Positions 1 to 7,822 of a stretch of 39,086 bases of DNA are shown here, one piece after another. Under the pieces are notes generated by a model. It had not been told where the DNA came from. It saw only the letters and a program-made list of their open reading frames with translations, and did not search any database. The position numbers were made by a program, and so were the translations under genes. The DNA lies in assembly GCA_016285835.1 (NCBI GenBank), contig JAEERM010000019.1, positions 1 through 39,086 on the forward strand, read 5' to 3'. The DNA comes from Fibrobacter sp. (lineage in GTDB: Bacteria > Fibrobacterota > Fibrobacteria > Fibrobacterales > Fibrobacteraceae). Each line of letters begins with the position of its first letter. Positions within the stretch are counted from its first letter, which is position 1.

Positions 1-2
1 AC

Positions 3-614
3 GCAAACTTTGTCAACACCGATACCGGAGAACCTGCAAAGATTCCAAACCATGTAGCCGAAATCATCAGCATATACAAAAAAGCTCCAGAAAAGGGCGA
101 AAAACTTTTACGCTACTATTTTGGAGAACCCTGGTGCAAGATGGTTCGACGCTCCATCATCCAAGAAAATAAAATCCGTTTCGAAGAAACCAAAGTTCAC
201 AACGACACGCAATACTCTTACCTTGTCGGTTTCCATGCAAAAAAATTGGCCGTTTGCGACCAACCCATTTACAATTACACCATCCGCGAAGGAAGCGTTT
301 CGAGAATCGTTTCCGACGACAGGCTCCTAACTCGCGTAAGCGTTTTTGCACGAAAGAACCGTTTTTTACAAGACAACCATGTAGATTTCATCGACAAGAT
401 GATGCTTTGGCCGTTCAAATACTGCAAAAAGAATCACAAAGACGATGTTTACAAGCGCTGTGTCGCAGAAGCCCAAAAATACGGTTTTGACGAGACGTTC
501 ATAAAAAAACAACTGTGGCGACATAGAATCAAGAGCTTTTTATTTAGAGTTCAGAAAAAAATTTGCAAAATACTGGGCATTAAAATTCCACAAAAGAATC
601 TTGCATATTCCTGA
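3..614 (+). CDS. Glycosyltransferase family 2, C-terminal part (5' end outside window)
   Basis: The reading frame is open from base 3 to a TGA at 612-614, so the start lies to the left of the window. The visible ~203 residues match the acceptor-side half of bacterial GT2 sugar transferases: 'KMVRRSIIQENKIRFEE' followed by 'HNDTQYSYLVGFHAKKLAV' and 'PIYNYTIREGSVSR'. This is the region after the DxD motif where such enzymes carry an ED-type stretch and a Y-x-Y-x-x-R-x-x-S-x-S segment. The nucleotide-binding N-terminus is not visible. The C-terminus is basic and probably membrane-proximal. It is the first gene of the plus-strand arm of a polysaccharide locus and likely adds one sugar to a lipid-linked glycan at the inner membrane. 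The donor sugar cannot be inferred. The family is fairly sure; the specific role is unknown. Confidence 0.8.
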   Translation, partial: ANFVNTDTGEPAKIPNHVAEIISIYKKAPEKGEKLLRYYFGEPWCKMVRRSIIQENKIRFEETKVHNDTQYSYLVGFHAKKLAVCDQPIYNYTIREGSVSRIVSDDRLLTRVSVFARKNRFLQDNHVDFIDKMMLWPFKYCKKNHKDDVYKRCVAEAQKYGFDETFIKKQLWRHRIKSFLFRVQKKICKILGIKIPQKNLAYS

Positions 615-657
615 ACAGCCAAACCGGCCAAGCACACCAAACATTTTTTTAAAAAAT

Positions 658-665
658 TATATTTG
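658..665 (+). promoter_or_regulatory. TATATTTG promoter box, leaderless geometry, for glf
   Basis: TATATTTG matches the TAnnTTTG '-7' element known for primary sigma factors of the Bacteroidetes group. It ends 4 nt before the glf ATG, so the predicted transcription start falls on or next to the A of the start codon. No Shine-Dalgarno sequence is present. No clear TTTG '-33' box was found at the expected distance, only a T-tract at 644-650. Confidence 0.45.
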
Positions 666-669
666 TGCT

Positions 670-1800
670 ATGGAACATTTTGATTATCTCATCGTGGGGT
701 CCGGGCTTTTTGGGGCTACATTCGCCCATCAGGCGACAAAGGCCGGGAAACGTTGCCTCGTCATCGACAAGCGCGCCCATCTTGGCGGAAATGTCTACTG
801 CGAAAACATCGAAGGAATAAACGTCCACAAATATGGGGCTCACATATTCCACACATCCAACAAGAAAGTCTGGGATTTTGTCAATTCAATTGTTGAATTC
901 AACCGTTACACCAACAGCCCCGTTGCAAATTACAAAGGCAAGTTGTACAACCTCCCCTTCAACATGAACACCTTCTTTGAAATGTGGGGAGTAAAAACGC
1001 CCGAAGAAGCTGCCGCAAAAATAGAAGAGCAAAAAAAAGAGGCCGTCGCCGCTATGGAAGCTGCGGGCGTCAAGGAACCCCGCAACCTGGAAGAACAAGC
1101 CCTTCTCCTTATAGGCAAGGACATCTACGAAGCCCTCATCAAAGGCTACACAGAAAAACAATGGGGACGCAGTTGCAAAGACCTTCCGGCATTCATCATC
1201 AAGCGGCTGCCTGTACGCTTCGTTTTCGACAACAACTACTTCAACGATAAATACCAAGGCATTCCCGAAGGCGGCTACAACAAGCTCGTCGAAGGCTTGC
1301 TGAAAGGTGTCGAGACCCGCACCAACGAAGACTTCTTTGCAAAACGCGATTACTACGAATCCATCGCCACAAAAATTGTCTATACCGGTGCCATCGACGA
1401 ATTCTACAACTACAAGTTCGGCAAACTGGAATATCGCACGGTAAACTTCGAAACCGAAATCATCGATAAACCGAACTACCAAGGGTGCGCCGTCGTCAAC
1501 TACACGGAGCGCGAAGTGCCGTACACTCGGATTATCGAGCACAAGCATTTCGAGATGTTCGGGAATTGCGTTTACGACGTTCCCAAGACGGTCATTTCCA
1601 AGGAATTTTCCACCGAATGGACCGAAGGCATGGAACCCTACTACCCCGTCAACAACGACCGGAATAACCTTCTGGCTCAAAAATACCGCGAACTCGCCCA
1701 GAACGAGAAGAATGTCATATTCGGTGGCAGGTTGGCAGAATACAAATACTATGACATGGCACCTATCATAGAACAGGTTTTGAACATTACGGATTTTTAA
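670..1800 (+). CDS. glf: UDP-galactopyranose mutase
   Basis: Flavoenzyme interconverting UDP-galactopyranose and UDP-galactofuranose in the cytosol, supplying galactofuranose for surface glycans. The 376-residue product has the usual length for bacterial Glf. It opens with an FAD-binding Rossmann motif (GSGLFGA, residues ~10-16), followed by the 'DKRAHLGGNVY' and 'VHKYGAHIFHT' signatures. Further in are 'YTEKQWG' and the C-terminal 'GRLAEYKYYDM' segment typical of the family. I chose ATG 670 rather than the in-frame upstream ATG at 601, because homology starts at 'MEHFDYLIVGSG' and the upstream codons overlap the previous gene. There is no Shine-Dalgarno sequence; a TATATTTG box lies 4 nt upstream. 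The next gene follows after 1 nt. The assignment is confident. Confidence 0.95.
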   Translation: MEHFDYLIVGSGLFGATFAHQATKAGKRCLVIDKRAHLGGNVYCENIEGINVHKYGAHIFHTSNKKVWDFVNSIVEFNRYTNSPVANYKGKLYNLPFNMNTFFEMWGVKTPEEAAAKIEEQKKEAVAAMEAAGVKEPRNLEEQALLLIGKDIYEALIKGYTEKQWGRSCKDLPAFIIKRLPVRFVFDNNYFNDKYQGIPEGGYNKLVEGLLKGVETRTNEDFFAKRDYYESIATKIVYTGAIDEFYNYKFGKLEYRTVNFETEIIDKPNYQGCAVVNYTEREVPYTRIIEHKHFEMFGNCVYDVPKTVISKEFSTEWTEGMEPYYPVNNDRNNLLAQKYRELAQNEKNVIFGGRLAEYKYYDMAPIIEQVLNITDF

Positions 1801-1801
1801 A

Positions 1802-2710
1802 ATGCTAGACTCATCCAAAATAAAGATTCTCGTCTGCTGCCACAAGCCGTGCCCTGTTCCGTCACAAGACTGGTTTTTGCCCATACAGGTCGGAGCCGCG
1901 CTATCCAAGCAAGACCTCGGTTTTCAAAAGGACAACCTTGCCAATGGAGAAGCATGCGACAATATCAGCGAAAAGAATCCTAATTACTGCGAGTTGACCG
2001 CATTATACTGGGCTTGGAAAAACATCCGTAAAATCTACCCGGAAATCCAATATATCGGTTTAAACCATTACCGTCGCTATTTCGCATTCGACGAACACCG
2101 CTCCACTGGCAGCGGCATCGCCAAGAACATCAGCGAACTCGACAAGTACAATCTCGACAAAGAAAAGATTGAACAATGGCTTTCCCAGGGGAAAATCATC
2201 ATTCCCCCCAAGGCACACCTCAAGACTTCGGTGGCCTCTGCTTATGAACACGCCCACATCAGCGTGGATCTCCGGCACCTCCACGATGTAATAAAGGAGC
2301 TGTCCCCGGAGTTCCTGGACGATTTCAACAACTTTTTCATTTGCAACAATTTCTTTTACGATTGCAACATGTTCATCATGCCTATCGACGAATTTGAGAA
2401 ATATTGCGAATGGCTGTTCAAGGTACTCTTCGAAGTCGAAAAAAGAGCGAGCATAGAGAAATACGATTCCTACCAGAAGCGCATTTTCGGGTTCATGTCC
2501 GAACGTTTGTTCACATTGTGGGTTTTGCACCACCACTACAAAACAGTGAGCCTAAATTACTTCGTCTATACGGAAAATCCGGTTCCGCATAAAAAAGGCC
2601 TTGCCGCCCTGCTCCGCTACCAGAGGACAAAAATCAAACGCGAACTTGGATTCTACATATCCAAACCACGCAACAAGCAGGCTCTGGAAAAATACTGGAT
2701 AGTTCCATAA
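1802..2710 (+). CDS. DUF4422 capsular polysaccharide glycosyltransferase-like protein
   Basis: 302-residue cytosolic protein of the DUF4422 family, commonly found in capsule and O-antigen loci and thought to be GT-A-like glycosyltransferases. Family hallmarks are 'ILVCCHKP' at the N-terminus, 'ISEKNPNYCELTALYWAWKN', 'YIGLNHYRRYF' (residues ~80-90) and a C-terminal 'SERLFTLWV' segment. The start codon is 1 nt after the glf stop, so the two genes are probably translationally coupled. There is no signal peptide or membrane segment. The sugar donor is unknown; UDP-galactofuranose from the neighbouring Glf is a guess from position only. Confidence 0.85.
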   Translation: MLDSSKIKILVCCHKPCPVPSQDWFLPIQVGAALSKQDLGFQKDNLANGEACDNISEKNPNYCELTALYWAWKNIRKIYPEIQYIGLNHYRRYFAFDEHRSTGSGIAKNISELDKYNLDKEKIEQWLSQGKIIIPPKAHLKTSVASAYEHAHISVDLRHLHDVIKELSPEFLDDFNNFFICNNFFYDCNMFIMPIDEFEKYCEWLFKVLFEVEKRASIEKYDSYQKRIFGFMSERLFTLWVLHHHYKTVSLNYFVYTENPVPHKKGLAALLRYQRTKIKRELGFYISKPRNKQALEKYWIVP

Positions 2711-2719
2711 AGGGAAATT

Positions 2720-3697
2720 ATGATAGAAATTGTACTCTGTACCGACGACAATTACGTCATGCCCACCGCAGTGCTGATGACATCCATCGCAGCATCCAAT
2801 CCAGAGGCACAAATTCATTATAATATCATTTCGGCGGGGCTAAGCCAAAACGCGCAGGATACGCTTTCAAGAAATCTCATAAATTCTTCTTTTGGCATAT
2901 CCTTTTACACCATAGACGAATCCTACCTGAAGGATTGTCCTATTCGCCGGGGCGAACATGTATCTATCGCCACATATTTCCGTTTGCTGCTCCCGACAAT
3001 TCTACCTAAAGAAATCGACAAGGTTCTCTACATCGACGGCGACATTATTTGTTTGGACTCCCTCAAAGAACTCTGGGAAACGCCTCTAGAAAATTTCTCC
3101 GCCGCAGCCGTCCCGGACATGCGCTGCAACGACATACGAGTTTTAAACAGACTTTCTTTCAATCGCGCGGACGATTATTTCAATGCCGGAGTCATGCTCA
3201 TCAACCTTGACTGGTGGCGCAAAAACGACATACAGAACAAGTCCATCAAATTCATTTCCGAGAATCGGGACATTTGCAAGTTCCACGATCAGGACGCCCT
3301 GAACGTCGTCTTGCACGGGACCATTCAGACTTTGTCTATCCGTTTCAACCTTCAGGAGCACTTCTTCGAGCCTTTTGAAAACCAGTTTATAGACAAAGTT
3401 TACCTCAATGACATGGAAGAAGCCAAGGTCAACGCGACCCTGATTCACTACACGGGCTACAAAAAACCCTGGCATAAAGAATGCGTCAACCCCTTAAAAT
3501 CCATTTGGCGGCACTTCTACAGCAAGACTGAATGGAAAAACAAGAAGTTGGTTTACCGTTACACAGGATTTCGCCATGTCAAGTACGAGATTCGAACTCT
3601 TTTCGACAAATTTGGACTAATCAAATCAAGGAACTTCTACAAAGGCCTCGATTTTTCCAACATCGAACAAGAACTATTCAAGAAAATACATGACTAA
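2720..3697 (+). CDS. Glycosyltransferase family 8 (LgtC/general stress protein A-like)
   Basis: 325-residue retaining glycosyltransferase of family 8, which normally transfers glucose or galactose from UDP-sugars onto lipopolysaccharide-type acceptors. The N-terminus 'EIVLCTDDNYVMPTAVLMTSI' is the typical GT8 opening. The metal-binding DxD motif appears as 'YIDGDIICLDSL' (residues ~104-115), followed by 'YFNAGVMLINLDWWR', 'FHDQDALNVVLHG' and the closing 'HYTGYKKPWH' carrying the conserved His. A Shine-Dalgarno-like AAGGGAAATT precedes ATG 2720. It overlaps the next gene by 8 bp, which supports one operon. The acceptor is unknown. Confidence 0.9.
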   Translation: MIEIVLCTDDNYVMPTAVLMTSIAASNPEAQIHYNIISAGLSQNAQDTLSRNLINSSFGISFYTIDESYLKDCPIRRGEHVSIATYFRLLLPTILPKEIDKVLYIDGDIICLDSLKELWETPLENFSAAAVPDMRCNDIRVLNRLSFNRADDYFNAGVMLINLDWWRKNDIQNKSIKFISENRDICKFHDQDALNVVLHGTIQTLSIRFNLQEHFFEPFENQFIDKVYLNDMEEAKVNATLIHYTGYKKPWHKECVNPLKSIWRHFYSKTEWKNKKLVYRYTGFRHVKYEIRTLFDKFGLIKSRNFYKGLDFSNIEQELFKKIHD

Positions 3698-4532
3698 GTC
3701 CCTCCCAATCCTTCTGATCTTGCTATCATGCCTTCTAGTTCCTTCCTTTGGAAGAGAATTCAGCTACGCATCTTGGAACATTCGTTGGGAAAGCGAAAAA
3801 GACATTGAAGAAGGCAACGCCTGGGACAAGCGAAAGGAGCCTATCGCCAATATTATCAAAGATCACAATTTCGACATCATAGGCCTCCAGGAAGGAAGTC
3901 CCCCTCGCCTAAAACAGTTGATGGAACTTCTGCCCGATTACGAAATCATTGTTTCCGACACGATGGAATTCAACCCCATCGTCGTGCGTAAGGGAATGTT
4001 CACCATTGCAGACTTCGGGCGATTCTACCTGTCCAAGACTCCGGAGAAGAAAAGCAAGAGCTGGGATTCCAAGCACGCCCGCTACTGCACATGGGCGAAA
4101 CTCGAATTCAACCAGGACACTCTTTACATTTTCAACGTTCACTTTGATTACCACGGCAAGGACGCTCAAAGGGAAAGTGCCCTATTGATGAATAAAAAAA
4201 TTCTTGCCATGGCAAAAGAGGCTCCATTCATATTTGCGGGGGACTTGAATTTTACCGCAGACTCCAAGTCGTACAAAAACCTGGGAACCTGTATAAAGAT
4301 GAACGATTCGAAAGACGTTGCCGATTCCGCATTCGCCCCTAATGGCAGCTACAACTACTTCGACCCAAATAAGCAAAGTCCCTGGACATTTGACCATATT
4401 ATGGTATCCCCGCTAATAAAAATCCACCGCTACGAAATTTTAAACGAGACTTACCTCGATAACGGAAAGCCACGCTATCCATCGGACCATTCTCCCGTAA
4501 CAATCCGCTTTGAACTCGACGGTAACAATTAG
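3690..4532 (+). CDS. Secreted endonuclease/exonuclease/phosphatase (EEP) fold hydrolase
   Basis: 280-residue metal-dependent phosphoesterase of the DNase I-like EEP superfamily. An N-terminal signal peptide (hydrophobic 'LPILLILLSCLLVPSFG') predicts export. The catalytic set looks complete: 'SYASWNIRW' (Asn), 'IIGLQEG' (Glu), 'NVHFDYHG' (His), 'FAGDLNFTAD' (Asp, Asn), 'FDHIMVS' (Asp) and 'YPSDHSPV' (His). Superfamily members cleave DNA, phosphoinositides, sphingomyelin or other phosphodiesters; nothing here fixes the substrate. It overlaps the upstream GT8 gene by 8 bp and sits before the polymerase, so it is embedded in the glycan operon. A role in cutting a phosphodiester in the glycan or its lipid carrier is possible but unproven. 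Confidence 0.85.
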   Translation: MTKSLPILLILLSCLLVPSFGREFSYASWNIRWESEKDIEEGNAWDKRKEPIANIIKDHNFDIIGLQEGSPPRLKQLMELLPDYEIIVSDTMEFNPIVVRKGMFTIADFGRFYLSKTPEKKSKSWDSKHARYCTWAKLEFNQDTLYIFNVHFDYHGKDAQRESALLMNKKILAMAKEAPFIFAGDLNFTADSKSYKNLGTCIKMNDSKDVADSAFAPNGSYNYFDPNKQSPWTFDHIMVSPLIKIHRYEILNETYLDNGKPRYPSDHSPVTIRFELDGNN

Positions 4533-4540
4533 TATATTTG
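4509..4540 (+). promoter_or_regulatory. Bacteroidetes-type promoter (TTTG / TATATTTG) before the O-antigen polymerase
   Basis: TTTG at 4509-4512 and TATATTTG at 4533-4540 are separated by 20 nt, close to the -33/-7 arrangement known for Bacteroidetes. The -7 box ends 4 nt before ATG 4545, exactly the spacing seen at glf, so transcription would begin at or beside the start codon. The element lies inside the end of the upstream EEP gene. Confidence 0.55.
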
Positions 4541-4544
4541 GGAA

Positions 4545-5939
4545 ATGAGCTACGTTGTCCTGCTATTCTTTTTCGGGCTTCTTACCTACATGTTCCTAAC
4601 GGACACCCAAGGAAGATTCCTGGCCTTGGTTATGGGGACAGTGCTGTTTCCGACAACGGCTCTCCTAATTAAAAATCCTTCTGTTTCTCCGCAGCATATT
4701 TTTCTGTATGCATTCTTTATCATAGAATTTTTTAAGGACAGGCAGAACTTTAACAAAAGTATTTTCAACAATCTTCTGCTTTTCCCGATTGGTCTAAGCC
4801 TCGTCAGTTACATATTCACGTCCATCTACAATTCCGGCATCGCATCCAAAGACATGTATTACGGCATACGCGATGTCATCGACGGATTCGGTTACATTTA
4901 TGCCGCATTCATCTGCGGCCGCAAAGAGAACGTTTATGAATTTGCAAAGAAACTTATTCCCTTTACCTTTGTCATCTGCGCTTTCGGTATTTTCGAAATT
5001 CTCTTAGGCGACAACTACCCCTATCGAATTGTCAACGCGGCGTTTCCTTACTACGAAGGAGGCCAGAACCTCCTTTCTTCCATGAACCTCACAGAAAGCT
5101 GGCGATTCAGAACCTGCTTTACAACAAAGCATCCCACAGCATTTGGCACACTATTAATGAGCTTATTCTTGTTTTATGCGCCCTACGTCAGGAATGAAAC
5201 TTCCGAACAAAAGAAAATCATGTTGCTGCTGGCCCTGCTGGCAGTGAACCTGTTTCTGTGCGGTTCCCGAACGGCGATGCTGTGCGTAGCATTTGGCGTT
5301 AGCCTCTACATATATTTCAAACTTAAGCCTCTTTTAAAAATCATCATCGCCGGCCTTGTAATTTTCATCTCATCCGCGGTATTGACCATACTGCTACAAA
5401 ATTTCCAGACAAATACAGAGCACGGAGGATCTTCCCTCGACTTCAGAACATCCCAGCTCCTATTCTCCATAGCCACAATTAGCAATTCCCCCATCTTTGG
5501 CAACGGGAATAAATACACGTCTCATGTCATTTTCGGCGAAGACGTAAGAGCCTCCGACAGCAGCGGAAACGATCTCGGAGGCCTGGAATCCATCATCTTC
5601 TCTCTTCTCATCGATAGAGGATTCCTGGGTTTATTCTCCTATTATCTTCTTTTATTATGGATGTTTGCACTGCTTTTCCGCTACAGGGACCAGCTAAAGG
5701 GTATTCGCGGCGGTTATGCGCTGATGGCTAGTGGAATACTGTTTTTGACTCTCTCGGGCACTATCGGGAACAGCTCCTCGTTCCTGTTCCTGTTTGTAGG
5801 GATTCAGCTAGGCTACATTTCCCATTACAAGCAAGTCGCCCTTGAAAACAACATCAAAATCAGCGACGCTGAAGCCAACGAAAACAGCGTCAACAACGAA
5901 GACGTTTGCAATGCAGAAGCTATCGACGTTGAATCCTAG
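4545..5939 (+). CDS. O-antigen polymerase/ligase family membrane protein (Wzy_C/WaaL-like)
   Basis: 464-residue polytopic inner-membrane protein with about ten to twelve hydrophobic segments. Its central region 'LLALLAVNLFLCGSRTAMLCV' (~residues 230-250) matches the Wzy_C motif shared by O-antigen ligases and polymerases, where 'GSRT/SR' follows a transmembrane helix. A large periplasmic loop follows ('NTEHGGSSLDFRTSQLL...GNGNKYTSHV'). The C-terminal ~35 residues are acidic and hydrophilic. It would polymerise repeat units or transfer the finished glycan to a lipid acceptor in the periplasm; polymerase and ligase cannot be told apart by sequence. It is preceded by a likely leaderless promoter. 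Its 3' end overlaps the convergent GT2 gene by 20 bp. Confidence 0.85.
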   Translation: MSYVVLLFFFGLLTYMFLTDTQGRFLALVMGTVLFPTTALLIKNPSVSPQHIFLYAFFIIEFFKDRQNFNKSIFNNLLLFPIGLSLVSYIFTSIYNSGIASKDMYYGIRDVIDGFGYIYAAFICGRKENVYEFAKKLIPFTFVICAFGIFEILLGDNYPYRIVNAAFPYYEGGQNLLSSMNLTESWRFRTCFTTKHPTAFGTLLMSLFLFYAPYVRNETSEQKKIMLLLALLAVNLFLCGSRTAMLCVAFGVSLYIYFKLKPLLKIIIAGLVIFISSAVLTILLQNFQTNTEHGGSSLDFRTSQLLFSIATISNSPIFGNGNKYTSHVIFGEDVRASDSSGNDLGGLESIIFSLLIDRGFLGLFSYYLLLLWMFALLFRYRDQLKGIRGGYALMASGILFLTLSGTIGNSSSFLFLFVGIQLGYISHYKQVALENNIKISDAEANENSVNNEDVCNAEAIDVES

Positions 5940-6972
5940 CCCGCAACTCGTACATCAAGGCTGTTAAAAAAAATAATCCGTGGTTCACCAGCTTGCCGTA
6001 GCTTTTTTCATTATCGCAAAGTTTTAAGGCCTTTGCTTTTTTCACTGCGGCATTATAAGGCTCTGTCAAAAGAATTGCTTTAAAAGCCCTGTATCGGCGA
6101 AAGAAAGTTCCTTGTGCACCCTTGCAAAAGAAACTGCGCAAGGCCATTTTCTTCGTAAGGAAAAGAGCCCTTGACAAAAATGCCGATTCAAGAGCCCGGT
6201 CTTTGTCAAACACGTCCATGAAAGATTGTATTTCATTTAAAATATTGGAGCTATCCGTTACCAACCTCTGTTCGTTGATATGACAAAGCGAATTGTTCAA
6301 AACACGGTAATGGTATGTTGGCACCTGCTTGTACGCAACACTTTTTGCAAAATGGAAAACCTGCAAGGCAAACAAGCCGTCTTCGTACAATTTTAGGGCC
6401 CTGGAGAACTGGATTCCATTTTCAAGCAACAATTGCCGGCGAATCAATTTAGACCAAAGAGCCGAAAACATGTAGCTGCAACGGGCAGAAGGATAAGGCG
6501 AATAGCCCCTGTACAGGACCATGCGCTGCAGGGCCTGAATGATTGACTTGTCATTTGCAACAAAATCCTGTGCAAAGAACCGATGCTCCGTTTCGGTACC
6601 ATTTTCCTTCCAAGTCCAATGGTCGGTAATGACCACATCGGCCCCAGTTTGGCAAACCTCGTCCCAATACACACGAAAGGCTGTTTCGTCAATCCAGTCG
6701 TCGGAATCTACAAATAGGACATATTCGCCGATTGCTGCAGCCAAGCCATCGTTGCGAGCCGCCGACACTCCACCATTTTCTTTGTGGATTATCTTGAAAC
6801 GGCAATCCTTTGCTGCATATTCATCCAAGATTGCAGGCGATTCATCCGAGCTGCCGTCATCGACAGCAACGACTTCCCAGTCCGAAAAAGACTGGGAGAC
6901 AATGCTATCCAAGCACTCACGCAGATATTTTGCAGAGTTATAGACAGGGATGACAACACTTATCGCAGGCAT
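5920..6972 (-). CDS. Glycosyltransferase family 2
   Basis: 350-residue inverting GT-A glycosyltransferase. The N-terminus 'ISVVIPVYNSAKYLRECLDS', 'VVAVDDGSSDES' and 'GGVSAARNDGL' form the nucleotide-sugar site. The metal-binding DxD appears as 'FVDSDDW' (~residues 90-96), and the acceptor half has 'LYEDGLFAL' (ED motif). The C-terminus is basic with a short hydrophobic stretch (GLFFLTALMYELRARIQRR), suggesting membrane association. It is the last gene of the minus arm, 5 nt after the upstream LicD gene, and is likely co-transcribed with it. It overlaps the convergent polymerase gene tail to tail by 20 bp, with no terminator visible between them. The sugar is unknown. Confidence 0.9.
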   Translation of the reverse strand: MPAISVVIPVYNSAKYLRECLDSIVSQSFSDWEVVAVDDGSSDESPAILDEYAAKDCRFKIIHKENGGVSAARNDGLAAAIGEYVLFVDSDDWIDETAFRVYWDEVCQTGADVVITDHWTWKENGTETEHRFFAQDFVANDKSIIQALQRMVLYRGYSPYPSARCSYMFSALWSKLIRRQLLLENGIQFSRALKLYEDGLFALQVFHFAKSVAYKQVPTYHYRVLNNSLCHINEQRLVTDSSNILNEIQSFMDVFDKDRALESAFLSRALFLTKKMALRSFFCKGAQGTFFRRYRAFKAILLTEPYNAAVKKAKALKLCDNEKSYGKLVNHGLFFLTALMYELRARIQRR

Positions 6973-6977
6973 AAGAC

Positions 6978-7820
6978 CTAGCCGTTTACTTCAGGAGATT
7001 CAACCGTTTCCAAACCATGGTGGTTACGGTCGTCCATTTTGGGTGGAGTCATGTAGTCACCATAAAGTTGCGTACAGACGAAATCATAGTCTTCGGGGCC
7101 ACAAATTTCCGTATCTTCGAACGGGTACATTTTGCCCTTGCCGTAATACTTCTTATGGAACATCTCACGAAACTTGTAGGCGCCCATGGCATTCACCAAG
7201 TAGTTAGACTTTTCATACGGAGTCGAAGTCAGGGCACGTTCCATCCGGTCAAGGCACTTCTTTGTATTAAAGAATTTCTGAATCGGCGTGTGGAGCCCCA
7301 CCCACACCAAAATCTTTTCATGCAAGGGGCGCCCCTTCTTGTTCACATCGACAAGCGTATCGAAACAAGAAAAACGGAACATGGCGCGCAAGGCAAGCAC
7401 TTGCCACACCTTGAGTTTCCGGAGCAGGCCATTGTTCGGCATGCCATCCAGAGGGAAGAGGTCTATCCAGGCATAAGTTTCCTCATCCTTAAGCTTGTCA
7501 TGGCGAACAACCTTAAAGCTGGAATCTTCCAGATGCCCAAAATAACGGATATACTCATCCGAATTGCGAAAAGTATGGAAACGTACTTTTTCCCCCAGAG
7601 GTTGCGCCTCCAGGATTTTACAAAGGCGGTCGTAATCCGGGCGCGGGATACCTACGTCGATATCGTCGTCCCACGGGATAAAACCTTTATGCCGGACAGC
7701 GCCAAGCAAGGTTCCACCTAGCGCATAATAGGTAATATGGTTTTCCTTACAAATTTGTTGAAAGAGTTTCAGCAGGCTGAGTTCCTTCAACTGCAACTGT
7801 CTAAGAGAAGAATCCGCCAT
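6978..7820 (-). CDS. LicD family protein, copy 1
   Basis: 280-residue LicD-family protein (nucleotidyltransferase-fold enzymes that transfer phosphocholine or another phospho-substituent onto glycans). The defining block is 'YYALGGTLLGAVRHKGFIPWDDDIDVGI' (in two parts: a GG..LG.. strand, then the WDDDID metal site at ~residues 54-59). Further blocks are 'AWIDLFPLDGMPN' and the closing 'GPEDYDFVCTQLYGDYMTPP'. It has no signal peptide. It lies 2 nt downstream of a close paralogue (7823-8677) with the same block order, so the pair looks like an old tandem duplication. Neighbours are a GT2 and UDP-glucose dehydrogenase. No choline-activating genes (licA/licC type) are in the window, so the transferred group is open. 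Confidence 0.9.
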   Translation of the reverse strand: MADSSLRQLQLKELSLLKLFQQICKENHITYYALGGTLLGAVRHKGFIPWDDDIDVGIPRPDYDRLCKILEAQPLGEKVRFHTFRNSDEYIRYFGHLEDSSFKVVRHDKLKDEETYAWIDLFPLDGMPNNGLLRKLKVWQVLALRAMFRFSCFDTLVDVNKKGRPLHEKILVWVGLHTPIQKFFNTKKCLDRMERALTSTPYEKSNYLVNAMGAYKFREMFHKKYYGKGKMYPFEDTEICGPEDYDFVCTQLYGDYMTPPKMDDRNHHGLETVESPEVNG

Positions 7821-7822
7821 AA

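Noticed and set aside
601..669. Upstream in-frame ATG for glf
   Set aside because: It would overlap the GT2 gene, adds 23 residues unlike any Glf, and lies upstream of the TATATTTG box.
886..1908. 340-codon minus-strand open frame opposite glf
   Set aside because: Antisense of UDP-galactopyranose mutase; it shows low-complexity Val/Phe-rich sequence typical of shadow frames.
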